64,000 bases of DNA. It comes from Bacteroides sp. GM023 (GTDB lineage: Bacteria; Bacteroidota; Bacteroidia; Bacteroidales; Bacteroidaceae). The position numbers and the translations under genes are program-made. The stretch lies in assembly GCF_014750685.1 (NCBI RefSeq), contig NZ_JAAXGE010000009.1, positions 186,001 through 250,000 of the forward strand, in the 5' to 3' direction. The notes below the pieces were generated by a model. That model saw nothing but the letters and a program-made list of their open reading frames with translations, was not told where the DNA came from and made no database searches. Shown in pieces: positions 47,901 through 56,064 of this stretch (position 1 is the first letter of the stretch; each line of letters opens with the position of its first letter).

Positions 47901-48538
47901 CGTTGAATATTCTGGTATCCGGTCACTACCACTTCATCTATTTCCGTATTACTGCTGTTCAGTGTAATATTGATTGTCTTCTTTCCTGTGTATTTTACAA
48001 CTTTCTTCTCCATTCCGATGAAAGAATAAGTCAGAACCAACCCTTCCTGCGCAGGGATAATACAAGTATAATTCCCGTCCATTCCGGCGATACCACCGCT
48101 TTTCGAGCCACGGATGGTGACCGTAGCGCCGGGAAGTGCTTCACCGTTTGAGTCGCGTATCCATCCGGTGATGGTAATATTCTGAGTGCTTCTTTTCTTG
48201 ATGACGATGGCATTGCCGGAAACTTCGTAAGTAAGGTTAGTGCCGGCCAGGCATTCATCCAGAATTTCGGTAACCGTTTTGTCTTTCGCTTTTACATTGA
48301 CGTCCGATACACCGGATATGTCTTTCGTCGCATACATAAAGACGAATTTCGTCCGGTTCTGTAGATACCAAAGTGCCGCTTCCAGCGTTTCCCCTCGCAG
48401 GTCGACGGTAATTCTTTGGTTTTCCTGTGCCTGAATCATAAGTGAAGAGAGAGAGAATATCCATAGAAGACAGAATCTTACGAAGTTTCTGCTCACGTAC
48501 GATATTCCCCACGGTAAGGGTTGTACTCGTTTTTTCAT
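44966..48538 (-). CDS. SusC/RagA-family TonB-dependent transporter with N-terminal STN signalling domain
   Basis: A 1190-residue outer-membrane importer. Domain order: signal (to about residue 37), STN domain (ITVDLRGETLEAALWYLQNR, about 43-115), carboxypeptidase-regulatory domain (ITGWIRDSNGEALPGATVTI, about 121-200), TonB box and plug (about 205-340), then the barrel. The STN domain contacts a FecR anti-sigma factor through the periplasm. The FecR gene is 25 nt upstream. The system therefore senses its ligand as it is transported. Confidence 0.95.
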   Translation of the reverse strand: MKKRVQPLPWGISYVSRNFVRFCLLWIFSLSSLMIQAQENQRITVDLRGETLEAALWYLQNRTKFVFMYATKDISGVSDVNVKAKDKTVTEILDECLAGTNLTYEVSGNAIVIKKRSTQNITITGWIRDSNGEALPGATVTIRGSKSGGIAGMDGNYTCIIPAQEGLVLTYSFIGMEKKVVKYTGKKTINITLNSSNTEIDEVVVTGYQNIQRRDLVGSITTLKAKDIVMPSYSTIDQMLQGRVAGMMVTSSSSRVGSAPQIKIRGTSTLIGNQDPLWVVDGIIQEDFSVDLDDSSLMTEDLKNIIGNQISWLNPADIENITILKDASATAIYGSKASNGVIEITTKRNTSDRLTVNYSSNFNIGQRPNYGMFNLMNSQERVQFSQDAFNWGTSYATVPYKELYTYEGLLRMYLEHDISESEYSNAYRTLETQNTDWLKLLTRRSFSHNHNVSVSGGTNKFSYSASMGYTNSEGQEIGNDSERMTGRISLLMRPVQKLTISVTMNGSVSTTTGFSGGVDPLGYATTTNRAIDPDVYYQKIRNYRYNNTHESLSYNFINERDNSGSKSRSTHMSASLDLKWNILDWLTYQFTGGYTDNNSTNESWLTEQTYYIANQYRGYDYNSVNPTSPEFKAAQLPFGGRLYTNNSNQYAYNIQNKIQISKAFNENNRLNALIGTEVRSTTGKGIRNTLYGYVPDRGERIVAPTTPEDFQPIGNPAFTGWGLLSDIYGSGWRKTNTTNNFFSVFATFAYSYMNRYVVNANVRNDASNRFGQDTNNRFDPTYSIGFSWRASEEKLIKEHLKWITTLNFRGTYGIQGNALTRLSPELILEQKGVKPGYNQYFSTITQIPNPHLSWERTKTWNFGLDLELFNMFYMNLEYYTRRSNAVVSLALPYEYGIKDMKRNGGIIRNRGVEYTLSFTPLQKRDYALSVSMNISKNWNKGGETEIVTTHMNFLNGKSDYILKEGFPLSAFWSYSFAGLDENGKPTFNLLDVPEEERDSSIDKTTYLVYSGQKEPDFTGGMGLSFRYKSLTLNTNFALIVGNKKRLTSPYKDFGGSRSTMPDPTTNANRDLLKRWKAPGDEAYTIIPALPRGVDTLMKLPDGETAESLIQMWERSDAMVVSGSFLRCRSMGLTWQMKREWCDKIFAKNLSLNFSVDNLFVIASKRFNGFDPELDNSVMPRTFSFGINVGF

Positions 48539-48563
48539 ACTGTGTTAGTTATATAAGTATTAA

Positions 48564-49727
48564 TTATTGTTTGTAAGAAATATGTAGAATGCCATCTCGT
48601 TGCTTGATGTCTACCAGGTTAAGTCCCATAATCATGTCGATAATCGGATTCATGTTTTCATAGCGGTTGAGATAAGCTCCGATTTTCACTTGTTTGGCGG
48701 TATCGTCTTCAAACGTATAGTTGAATCCGTACCATTTGGAAAGATAAGACATGACACTTTCCAGAGAAACATTCATAAAAATGAATGACCCTGACTCCCA
48801 GGAAGTGTATAATTCTGTGTTGACGGTGTTGACGGTACTTTCATGCGTGCTTTTATCATAAGCAAAATGCTGGTTCGGAATCAAATCGAAATCTTCATTT
48901 CCGTTCTTTATGGTTACGGAACCGTTTATCAGCGTCGTACTTTCTGTCTGTTCGTCCGCATACGCCCTGACATTGAAAGAAGTTCCCGTCACTCGTATGG
49001 CAGTATGAGGAGTCTGCACGATAAACGGATGCTCCTTGTCCGGAGCGACATCAAAATAAGCTTCCCCTTCAATTTCCACAATACGTTCCTGACCACTGAA
49101 ACACACCGGATAAGTCAGTTGGGTTTCCGCATTCAGATGAATCTTTGTTCCGTCTGAGAGGGTGATATGACATTCCATTCCCTGCAAGGTGCGGAGCGTA
49201 TTCTTGATTTCTTTTATCTGCGGTTTGTTGGTAGGCGTGTGATAGTTGATACCTTTGGCATCAATGACAAACACTTCGGTAGCTCCTTCGGGGAAAATAC
49301 CTCCCGGAAGGCTGAACGTATTGCCATTACTCAAAGTCACTTCCCCGCCACGTGTTCCGGGAGTAATCTCGCTGATAGGCTCTTCGGCTACCCAATTATA
49401 TATAAGGTAAGAAACCGGGAGCATTAACAGTAAAATAAGAGCAGCATATTTCAGGCTCCTTCTCCACGGAAAAAACATTGCTGACTTTTTACTGTCTCCA
49501 AGTAACGGATAAATCTTTTCCCATCCCTTTTGTGAAGGAAAACTTTTCAGTAACCGGGTATTTTCTTCATAGGTATCCTGATTCAGTATCCGGTCCGCCA
49601 TCTTTTGATGTTCCGGGTTCTCGTCAATCCATTGGCGATAAGCTTGTTCTTCTTCCGGCGTAGACGAATAAGTGAATAGGGAAGCTAAGATTCTAGCAAT
49701 TTTAAGTTTTTCTTTGAATGAATGCAT
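48564..49727 (-). CDS. FecR-family anti-sigma factor
   Basis: A 387-residue inner-membrane regulator: N-terminal cytoplasmic sigma-binding part, one membrane helix (about 93-112, in LLLMLPVSYLIYNW), FecR periplasmic domain (GTRGGEVTLSNGNTFSLPGG), and a C-terminal DUF4974-type domain (TFEDDTAKQVKIGAYLNRYENMNP region). It holds the ECF factor until the SusC STN domain signals. The ECF gene is 67 nt upstream. Confidence 0.92.
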   Translation of the reverse strand: MHSFKEKLKIARILASLFTYSSTPEEEQAYRQWIDENPEHQKMADRILNQDTYEENTRLLKSFPSQKGWEKIYPLLGDSKKSAMFFPWRRSLKYAALILLLMLPVSYLIYNWVAEEPISEITPGTRGGEVTLSNGNTFSLPGGIFPEGATEVFVIDAKGINYHTPTNKPQIKEIKNTLRTLQGMECHITLSDGTKIHLNAETQLTYPVCFSGQERIVEIEGEAYFDVAPDKEHPFIVQTPHTAIRVTGTSFNVRAYADEQTESTTLINGSVTIKNGNEDFDLIPNQHFAYDKSTHESTVNTVNTELYTSWESGSFIFMNVSLESVMSYLSKWYGFNYTFEDDTAKQVKIGAYLNRYENMNPIIDMIMGLNLVDIKQRDGILHISYKQ

Positions 49728-49794
49728 CGTTTTTTCGATTTGTTATATGTATAAGACAACCAAGTCGAGAAAACGGGGTAATCAGAAAGTCACT

Positions 49795-50349
49795 TTATTT
49801 GCACAGGAAGAGAAATAATATATAATTTATCCCTTTGAGGCTTTCTCGAAGTTTGCGATAGGCTATTTTTTTTAACGTATGGACAGTTCCCTCTGCTATT
49901 TGCAATTTGTCAGCTATTTCATGGTTTTTTAACCCTTTCATGGAGAGTAAGATGATGTTTTGCATCTGGGTAGGCAGTTCTTCTACCGCTTTGCGTACCA
50001 TACGAAAAGTTTCTTGCTCAATAATGGCAGCTTCGAAACCTTCTTCGCTGTCTTCTTGCGCTGCAAGATGAGAAATATCTATCTGTTCATGTTTCAGATG
50101 GTTCAGACACTTGTTTCGGGTGACGGTATAGAGGAAATTCTTCACTTTCAGGATATCATCGAACTCTTCCCGATGTTCCCAATAAGCGAGTAAGGCATCC
50201 TGTACGATGTCTTTGCAGATTTCTTTGTCTTTGATATAGTGGGCGGCAAATACACAAAGGATAGGGTAGTAGTCATCAAATAGCTTTTTGAAAGCGTTTT
50301 TGTTGCCACGTTTGATGTCTGCAATGATATTTTCTATGTATATGCTCAC
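49795..50349 (-). CDS. ECF RNA polymerase sigma factor
   Basis: A 184-residue ECF sigma-70 factor. Region 2 includes YYPILCVFAAHYIKDKEICKDIVQDALLAYWE, and region 4 includes GLKNHEIADKLQIAEGTVHTLKKIAYRKL. It heads the operon and should direct transcription of the SusC/SusD and protease-like genes when freed from FecR. Confidence 0.93.
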   Translation of the reverse strand: MSIYIENIIADIKRGNKNAFKKLFDDYYPILCVFAAHYIKDKEICKDIVQDALLAYWEHREEFDDILKVKNFLYTVTRNKCLNHLKHEQIDISHLAAQEDSEEGFEAAIIEQETFRMVRKAVEELPTQMQNIILLSMKGLKNHEIADKLQIAEGTVHTLKKIAYRKLRESLKGINYILFLFLCK

Positions 50350-50380
50350 TATTTAGAGTAGGATTGTGATAAGCTGCGTG

Positions 50381-51082
50381 CTATCCAATCTTGCTTATTT
50401 TCTTCAGCTTTTCTTCTTCGATGATTTTGATTTTTCTTCCGTCGATAGTAATCAGTCGCTCTGTGGCGAACTGTGACAAGGTACGGATAGCATTCGAAGT
50501 AGTCATATTCGAAAGATTTGCCAAATCTTCGCGTGATAGGTAAATACTCAGGGTCGAACCGTCTTCTTCCAGGCCATAACTTTCTTTTAGGAAAATCAGG
50601 GATTCTGCCAGTCGTCCGCGGATATGTTTTTGAGTCAGATTGACGGTACGTTCATCGGAGATGCCCAGGTCGATGGAAAGCTGGCGGATAAAGAACATGG
50701 CCAAGTCGTTGTTTTGTGCAATCAGTGTTGCGATGGCACTCATGGGTATCAGACAGACTACGGAAGGCTCGAAAGCTGCTGCGGCAGTTACGAAATCTTG
50801 TTGAGCGAAATAGGCACGATAAGCAAAGTATTCGCGTGGTTTAATCATGCGAATAATCTGACTTCTACCCCCTACGCCATCTTTGAAGATCTTGACTTTG
50901 CCATTGATGAGACACATCAGGTGAGACGGTCTTTCCCCTTCACAATAGATGGTTTCATTCTTTTTGTAGGTCTGTATCGTATAATTGTTCATCAGAAACT
51001 CCTTTTGCTCATTATTCAAAGGAGCTATCATATCGGATAACGGTTCCGAAATATCGATGTCTGACATGTTCATTTTTACCAT
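50381..51082 (-). CDS. Crp/Fnr-family transcriptional regulator
   Basis: A 233-residue regulator. The N-terminal cyclic-nucleotide-binding-like beta-roll covers about 25-140 and the C-terminal winged helix is in LSREDLANLSNMTTSNAIRTLSQF. There is no Cys cluster typical of Fnr iron-sulphur binding at the N-terminus. It may respond to another small molecule. A -7 box (51111-51118) and a TGTG-N8-CACA palindrome (51097-51112) lie just upstream, suggesting control of its own gene. It lies between the ECF gene and glnN. Confidence 0.9.
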   Translation of the reverse strand: MVKMNMSDIDISEPLSDMIAPLNNEQKEFLMNNYTIQTYKKNETIYCEGERPSHLMCLINGKVKIFKDGVGGRSQIIRMIKPREYFAYRAYFAQQDFVTAAAAFEPSVVCLIPMSAIATLIAQNNDLAMFFIRQLSIDLGISDERTVNLTQKHIRGRLAESLIFLKESYGLEEDGSTLSIYLSREDLANLSNMTTSNAIRTLSQFATERLITIDGRKIKIIEEEKLKKISKIG

Positions 51083-51096
51083 GGGTGCTACAAAAC

Positions 51097-51118
51097 TGTG
51101 TTATACAGCACAAAAGTA
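51097..51118 (-). promoter_or_regulatory. promoter and Crp-type palindrome of the Crp/Fnr gene
   Basis: The -7 box on the minus strand is TACTTTTG (51111-51118). The half-sites TGTG (51097-51100) and CACA (51109-51112) with an 8-nt spacer fit the general Crp-family site TGTGA-N6-TCACA. The site overlaps the promoter, which would fit autorepression. Confidence 0.5.
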
Positions 51119-51150
51119 AAAATAAAAAATGAAAAAATGCACGAATCTAT

Positions 51151-51189
51151 AAAAAGATTGCACAAAAGTGGTAGCTTTCGTGCAATCTT
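51151..51189 (-). terminator. glnN terminator
   Basis: AAGATTGCAC (51154-51163) and GTGCAATCTT (51180-51189) pair perfectly. Inner AAAG/CTTT pairs lengthen the stem. On the minus strand the stem is followed by a T-run. Confidence 0.8.
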
Positions 51190-51198
51190 GTGGACATT

Positions 51199-53388
51199 CT
51201 ATTTGGTAAACAACAGTTCTCTGTATTTGGGCAACGGCCATATTTCGTCGTCTACTTCCATTTCCAAATGGTCGATATGGTCACGGATTTGGTCGAGATA
51301 CGGGCGCACTTTTTCTTCATAGGCAAATGCTCTTTCCGTATAGTTTTCCAAGTGGTTGGCTACCTTCCGGGCTTCCGTCATTTCGCGAACCAGTACTTTG
51401 ATGGAAGTCACCCGATGCGAAATCTCACGAATCAGTTCCTTGCGGTCGGCACTCAATACTTCATATTCTTCGGCGGGGAATATTTCTTTCAGTCCGCGGA
51501 GGTTTTCGATTAACCGGTTCTGATAAGTAACAGCAGTCGGCACAATGTGGTTGATGGCAAGGTCGCCCAATACACGGCCTTCAATCTGAACCTTCATGGT
51601 GTATTTTTCCAGCTCCACTTCCAGGCGGCTGTTCAATTCTGTTTCGTTGAAGATACGTTCGCCGATGAGTACGGATTTGGATTGGTTGTCGACGTAGTGC
51701 ATCAGTGCTTCCGGGACGTGGCAGATGTTAGTCAGTCCACGGCGTGCAGCTTCCTGTTTCCATTCTTCCGAATAGCCGTCGCCTTCGAAACGAATCGGTT
51801 CGGAAGCAATGATTGTTTCTTTCAGCAACCGGAAGATAGCTTCATCTTTGCCTACTCCTTCTTCCATCAATTTCTCTATGGATGCGCGGAATTCATTCAA
51901 CTGGTTTGCCATGGCAGCATTGATGGCAATCATTGCGGCTGCACAGTTGGAAGAAGAACCTGCGGCACGGAATTCAAAACGATTTCCGGTGAAAGCGAAA
52001 GGAGAAGTACGGTTACGGTCGGTGGTATCGAGCAGAATCTCGGGGATACGTCCGATACCCAGTTTCAGCGTCGTCTTTTCTTCCGGTGTCATCTTCTCGT
52101 TTCCTACCTGGCGGACAATTTCGTCAAGGGTTGCCGAAAGTTGTGAACCCAGGAAGCAGGAAAGAATAGCGGGAGGAGCTTCGTTGGCTCCGAGACGGTG
52201 GCTGTTGTTGGCGCTCATAATGGAAGCACGTAGCAGATTCTGATTTTTATAAACCATCATCAATACATTTACCAGGAAAGTAAGGAACAGCATGTTTCCT
52301 TTCGGATTCTTTCCCGGGGCAAACAGGTTGATGCCCGTATCGGTACAAAGCGACCAGTTGTTGTGCTTGCCTGAACCGTTCACTCCGCTATAAGGCTTCT
52401 CGTGCAGCAGTACGTTAAAGTGATGTTTCCTTGCAATACGTTTCATCAAATCCATGACAAGCTGATTGTGGTCATTTGCCAGATTACAGTTTTCGAAGAT
52501 AGGAGCCAACTCGAACTGGTTGGGGGCTACCTCGTTGTGACGGGTCTTGGCAGGAATGCCCAGCTTGTGACATTCTATTTCCAGTTCCTTCATAAATGCG
52601 GTGACGCGTGGAGGTATTGAACCGAAATAGTGGTCTTCCAACTGTTGGTCTTTGGCGGAAGAGTGTCCCATCAGTGTTCGTCCTGTCAGACAGAGGTCGG
52701 GACGTGCATTATATAAGGAAGAGTCGACAAGGAAATATTCCTGTTCCCATCCAAGGTTTGTAAATACGCGTGTCACGTTCTTATCGAACAACTGGCAAAC
52801 TTCCGTAGCTGCTTTATCCACAGCAGCGAGTGCTTTCAGTAGTGGAGTTTTGTAATCCAGTGCTTCGCCTGTATAAGAAATGAAGATAGTAGGGATACAA
52901 AGAGTCGTATCTACTACGAATGCCGGTGAAGAAACATCCCATGCCGTATAGCCGCGTGCTTCGAAAGTGTTGCGGATACCGCCGTTCGGGAAAGAAGAAG
53001 CGTCCGGCTCCTGCTGAATGAGTAATTTTCCAGAGAATCGTTCGATTACTCCACCGTCTTCGCCGAACTCGATAAAGCCGTCATGTTTTTCGGCTGTTCC
53101 GTCCGTCAAAGGCTGAAACCAGTGTGTGTAGTGTGTAACGTTGAGTGACTTTGCCCAGCTTTTCATGCCGTTGGCAATTAAGTCCGCCATTTCACGGTTG
53201 ATAGGCGTACCTTTTTCGATAGCATCGGTCACGGCCTTATAGGCTTCTTTGGGAAGATACTCCTGCATCTTCTTGCGGTCAAACACATGGCTACCATAAT
53301 AATCAGAGAGTTTGTTGGAAGGAGCAGTTACTTCCAAAGGTTTCCGGTTGGAAAGCTCTTGTAATGCAAAAAATCTCATTTTAGACAT
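51199..53388 (-). CDS. glnN: glutamine synthetase type III
   Basis: A 729-residue ATP-dependent enzyme that makes glutamine from glutamate and ammonium. GSIII is about 250 residues longer than GSI and is typical of Bacteroides. Signatures visible are GLEQEYF-like (NLGWEQEYFLVD), NEVAPNQFELAPIFE, and NGSGKHNNWSL. I use the ATG at 53388 because the upstream extension starts with TTG and the known B. fragilis enzyme has this length. Its promoter has a perfect -7 box TAATTTTG (53419-53426, minus strand). The upstream region has two CCCC/GGGG palindromes. Confidence 0.96.
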   Translation of the reverse strand: MSKMRFFALQELSNRKPLEVTAPSNKLSDYYGSHVFDRKKMQEYLPKEAYKAVTDAIEKGTPINREMADLIANGMKSWAKSLNVTHYTHWFQPLTDGTAEKHDGFIEFGEDGGVIERFSGKLLIQQEPDASSFPNGGIRNTFEARGYTAWDVSSPAFVVDTTLCIPTIFISYTGEALDYKTPLLKALAAVDKAATEVCQLFDKNVTRVFTNLGWEQEYFLVDSSLYNARPDLCLTGRTLMGHSSAKDQQLEDHYFGSIPPRVTAFMKELEIECHKLGIPAKTRHNEVAPNQFELAPIFENCNLANDHNQLVMDLMKRIARKHHFNVLLHEKPYSGVNGSGKHNNWSLCTDTGINLFAPGKNPKGNMLFLTFLVNVLMMVYKNQNLLRASIMSANNSHRLGANEAPPAILSCFLGSQLSATLDEIVRQVGNEKMTPEEKTTLKLGIGRIPEILLDTTDRNRTSPFAFTGNRFEFRAAGSSSNCAAAMIAINAAMANQLNEFRASIEKLMEEGVGKDEAIFRLLKETIIASEPIRFEGDGYSEEWKQEAARRGLTNICHVPEALMHYVDNQSKSVLIGERIFNETELNSRLEVELEKYTMKVQIEGRVLGDLAINHIVPTAVTYQNRLIENLRGLKEIFPAEEYEVLSADRKELIREISHRVTSIKVLVREMTEARKVANHLENYTERAFAYEEKVRPYLDQIRDHIDHLEMEVDDEIWPLPKYRELLFTK

Positions 53389-53418
53389 AAATGGTCTGTT
53401 TTTTATCGGTTGATGGCG

Positions 53419-53426
53419 CAAAATTA
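53419..53426 (-). promoter_or_regulatory. -7 promoter box of glnN
   Basis: On the minus strand this reads TAATTTTG, matching TAnnTTTG. No convincing -33 TTTG is seen at the expected distance, which fits an activated promoter. The leader would be about 25 nt. Confidence 0.6.
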
Positions 53427-53443
53427 TATGTTTTTTCTGAAAG

Positions 53444-53518
53444 TACCCCTATTTTTTAGGGGGTAATTTGAAAAATGAAGTGATTTTTTTGAATATACCC
53501 CCTTCGGATTGAGGGGTG
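53444..53518. promoter_or_regulatory. two palindromes TACCCC..GGGGTR upstream of glnN
   Basis: Site 1 (53444-53465) reads TACCCC-N10-GGGGTA and site 2 (53496-53518) reads TACCCC-N11-GGGGTG. Their centres are about 52 bases apart, close to five helical turns. They lie just upstream of the glnN -7 box. They look like paired sites for one dimeric regulator, possibly of nitrogen supply. Confidence 0.5.
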
Positions 53519-53587
53519 AAAGCAGAAGTTTATGGTCGTGACGTAAAAAACACTGGTAAATATATAAGTTTTGTACAGGTCACATCA

Positions 53588-53698
53588 GTAAGGCATTTAG
53601 ATGATTTGGAAAATCCTCTGTGACATTTTTGTTTGTATTCTAAGTATTATACGGGGAAAAACAAAAATGTCACAGAGCTTATTATCAATGCCTTATCT
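53588..53698. repeat. long inverted repeat between glnN and the helicase-like gene
   Basis: A perfect 19-base stem (53616-53634 with 53659-53677) encloses a 24-nt loop. Outside it, TAAGGCATT (from 53589) pairs with AATGCCTTA near the right end, with unpaired bases between. No T-run directly follows. It could be an element end, a structured RNA, or a barrier between two leftward genes. No gene is seen in 53389-53787. Confidence 0.7.
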
Positions 53699-53787
53699 AT
53701 AAAAATGGCCTGATTTTAAGATAAGTTTGCAAAAAACAATAGGGAGTTTTTTTCTTTTTCGGAATAAAAACTGCATTTTTCTTTTAA

Positions 53788-55587
53788 TTATTTGAATTTC
53801 AGTATTTTGATTGTCCTGGTCTCACGATTTCTACAGTTTTCCACCTCTGCATATTGCTCCAGTTCTTTAGTCGTGATACCTCGTCCGGTGTTCAGTCCCA
53901 TTTTTTTATATACCTGTTTGAGCATACTTTTTACTTCCTGAACCGACAATTCAGTCCCTATGGGAAAAGTACGTTCGATGCGGGTTCTCATCTGTCCCGA
54001 CTTCTTGATGGACTGTTCGCTGCTTACATTTAATGCTGTCCGCAACTTATTCTCGTTATAGCCGGATTCCCGTATAAAATCAGCTCCGAACCGGCAGAAA
54101 CAATCGTATATATATCTGTCGGCAGTAGAAGATATCAGATTTCCCAGCATACGTTGATAACGTTTTTGCACTTTCTTGTCGGTGGTTCTGCTCATCTTCT
54201 CCATTTCCTCCAGTTTACGGACGATAAGTTCCGCCCGCTTTTTCTTTGCCAGGCGATGTTGGATAGCCATGCGCTCATTATCTGAAACCGGCATAAGGCG
54301 TTCTTCGTGTGAGAATTCAAAATAGCTGGTTTGCTGATAGGCATTACATAATAAATCAGTAGATGTATACAGCCGTTTCACTTGTTCCTTCTCATAAAAG
54401 TTGGCTATCAGGAACGAATCCGGTTTACCATTCTCGTCCAAATAAGGAAGATAGGAATTTTCTCCGATAGCTTCCTGCAATAAGGTACGCTCACCGATGT
54501 TCGATGTTCGTGCCAACTGTGTCTTCCATCCGTTGAAAACGGTGGATGCTCCTTGAATCCAGTGGTCAATCTCCGGCGAAGACATACATTCCAGTTCCGG
54601 ACGGATGGAGGCGATATGTGTCACACTGTTTACTCCGCCCCTGAAACGTCCGATGATTTGGATAGCTTCGGTAGCCGGGTCGATGACGGATTGCGTAGCG
54701 CCGTATAAGTCGCTGACAAAAATCACGTGCGGAGGGTTTTTGCATAGGATATCTACTGCCGAATAGAAACGCGAAGTGAAGAAGTTGTAACGTTCCAATT
54801 CGGTTATCATCATTGATTTTTTGCGTCTGTTACCTTTCCATAGTTTATACTGTCCGTCTTCGCTGCAAAAAGTACAGGCATTGCTTAGTTCGGGTATCAA
54901 CCGGTAAAAACTGTCTATCGAGTCGATACTGTTGCAGAAGATGCAGACTGTTCCCCGTTTGGCTTCAATCACTTCCTGCAGAGTTTCCAATACATTGTTC
55001 GTGGTGATAAGTTTCAGCTTTTGGCGGTATGCATAGTCAGGCTGAATCAATACCCGCATAAAGCCGTCGAAACGGTTATCCTTTTCAGGTATGATAGGAG
55101 TGGCGGAAATCAATGCCTTATTTTGGAAACGGAAAAAATCGTTCATCGGTTCGCGGATAGAATCACGGTAATGTACGTCCTGCACTAACTTTTCACATTC
55201 ATCAAACAAGATAAAGCATTCTGTGTACATATCTATCTCTACAGCCTGCATTGCTTCCTTTATTTTCGTGAAACCTTCGGGAGTAGTCAACAGCTTATAA
55301 TATTTATCACGATTCTCTTCCAAAAAATCAGCCACTTTCCGGATAGTTACACCTTTATATACAGCCAACGCATTTTTGTGTTTCTTCGCTTTCGACTCGA
55401 TAACGGGCACATTAGGTTCGATAATGATAGATTTCCGTGGTGCCGTCAGTTCACAATGCGTAGCCCCCAGTCCGGGCAGTAACTTGTTGATAATACAATT
55501 GGTCGGGATAAAGTCTTTACCCGCGCGTTTTAATGCATCCGCAAAGTATTCGCCCTTTCGGATGGAGTAGATTCTGTCGTATTCCAT
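53788..55587 (-). CDS. SF2 helicase-like protein with degenerate P-loop
   Basis: A 599-residue protein with SF2 helicase features: DECE (129-132, motif II), SATP (161-164, motif III) and QIIGRFR (310-316, motif VI). Motif I reads PGLGATH (38-44) without the usual Lys of GxGKT. ATP binding may therefore be altered, unless the family uses another residue. The rest (320-599) is helical and basic near the end. It follows the HU-like gene by 6 nt. I cannot assign a function; viral origin-binding-type or mobile-element replication helicases are a possibility. Confidence 0.6.
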   Translation of the reverse strand: MEYDRIYSIRKGEYFADALKRAGKDFIPTNCIINKLLPGLGATHCELTAPRKSIIIEPNVPVIESKAKKHKNALAVYKGVTIRKVADFLEENRDKYYKLLTTPEGFTKIKEAMQAVEIDMYTECFILFDECEKLVQDVHYRDSIREPMNDFFRFQNKALISATPIIPEKDNRFDGFMRVLIQPDYAYRQKLKLITTNNVLETLQEVIEAKRGTVCIFCNSIDSIDSFYRLIPELSNACTFCSEDGQYKLWKGNRRKKSMMITELERYNFFTSRFYSAVDILCKNPPHVIFVSDLYGATQSVIDPATEAIQIIGRFRGGVNSVTHIASIRPELECMSSPEIDHWIQGASTVFNGWKTQLARTSNIGERTLLQEAIGENSYLPYLDENGKPDSFLIANFYEKEQVKRLYTSTDLLCNAYQQTSYFEFSHEERLMPVSDNERMAIQHRLAKKKRAELIVRKLEEMEKMSRTTDKKVQKRYQRMLGNLISSTADRYIYDCFCRFGADFIRESGYNENKLRTALNVSSEQSIKKSGQMRTRIERTFPIGTELSVQEVKSMLKQVYKKMGLNTGRGITTKELEQYAEVENCRNRETRTIKILKFK

Positions 55588-55593
55588 ATCGTT

Positions 55594-56007
55594 CTAGTAT
55601 TTTCGCTTGTTATGTTTTTCCGGATTGTACTTCTCAAATCCGGCTGCGGTTATCCGCTTTTTCAGACGCTTCTCAGCTTTGAACACAACGTTCTTTACCT
55701 CTATGGATTCTGCCCGATGATTTTCACCGGGTTCTTTGTTTTCACAAAAACTGCCGTTTAGGGAAAAACTGCCGAAATCATCCAAATTGAGAATATTTCC
55801 ATTTTTCAGAATGGCTTCTATACCTTCCAATACCATACTGAGGTCTTTATATGCGTCACCTTTGGAAATGTTGTTCTTGTCAGCGAGGTATTCAACAAAT
55901 GCTTTTGTGTCCAGCGTATCCCATGATAATAGCTGCACCCGTACATTTGTCTCTTTGTCACCGCTGAAAGTATCCGCAAAGCGGGTTGTTTTGTAAAGTA
56001 TGCTCAT
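55594..56007 (-). CDS. HU-family-like DNA-binding protein
   Basis: A 137-residue protein. I use the start at 56007, preceded by AAAGGAATT as a plausible ribosome site; the reading from 56067 has a poor N-terminal extension. Residues about 15-110 match the Bacteroidota HU-like proteins (KNNISKGDAYKDLSMVLEGI, LDDFGSFSL). The C-terminal tail is basic (KNKRKY-like). It should bind and bend DNA. It is next to the helicase-like gene, with only 6 nt between them, so the two are likely cotranscribed. A set of 22-bp phased repeats lies upstream. Confidence 0.78.
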   Translation of the reverse strand: MSILYKTTRFADTFSGDKETNVRVQLLSWDTLDTKAFVEYLADKNNISKGDAYKDLSMVLEGIEAILKNGNILNLDDFGSFSLNGSFCENKEPGENHRAESIEVKNVVFKAEKRLKKRITAAGFEKYNPEKHNKRKY

Positions 56008-56064
56008 AATAATTCCTTTTTGATTATCATTATTTGCTTGCAGTTGAGTAATCACCAGAATGGA

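Noticed and set aside
53616..53677. an invertible promoter between inverted repeats
   Set aside because: The repeats are only 24 nt apart, too close for a Bacteroides invertible promoter, and contain no -7 box.
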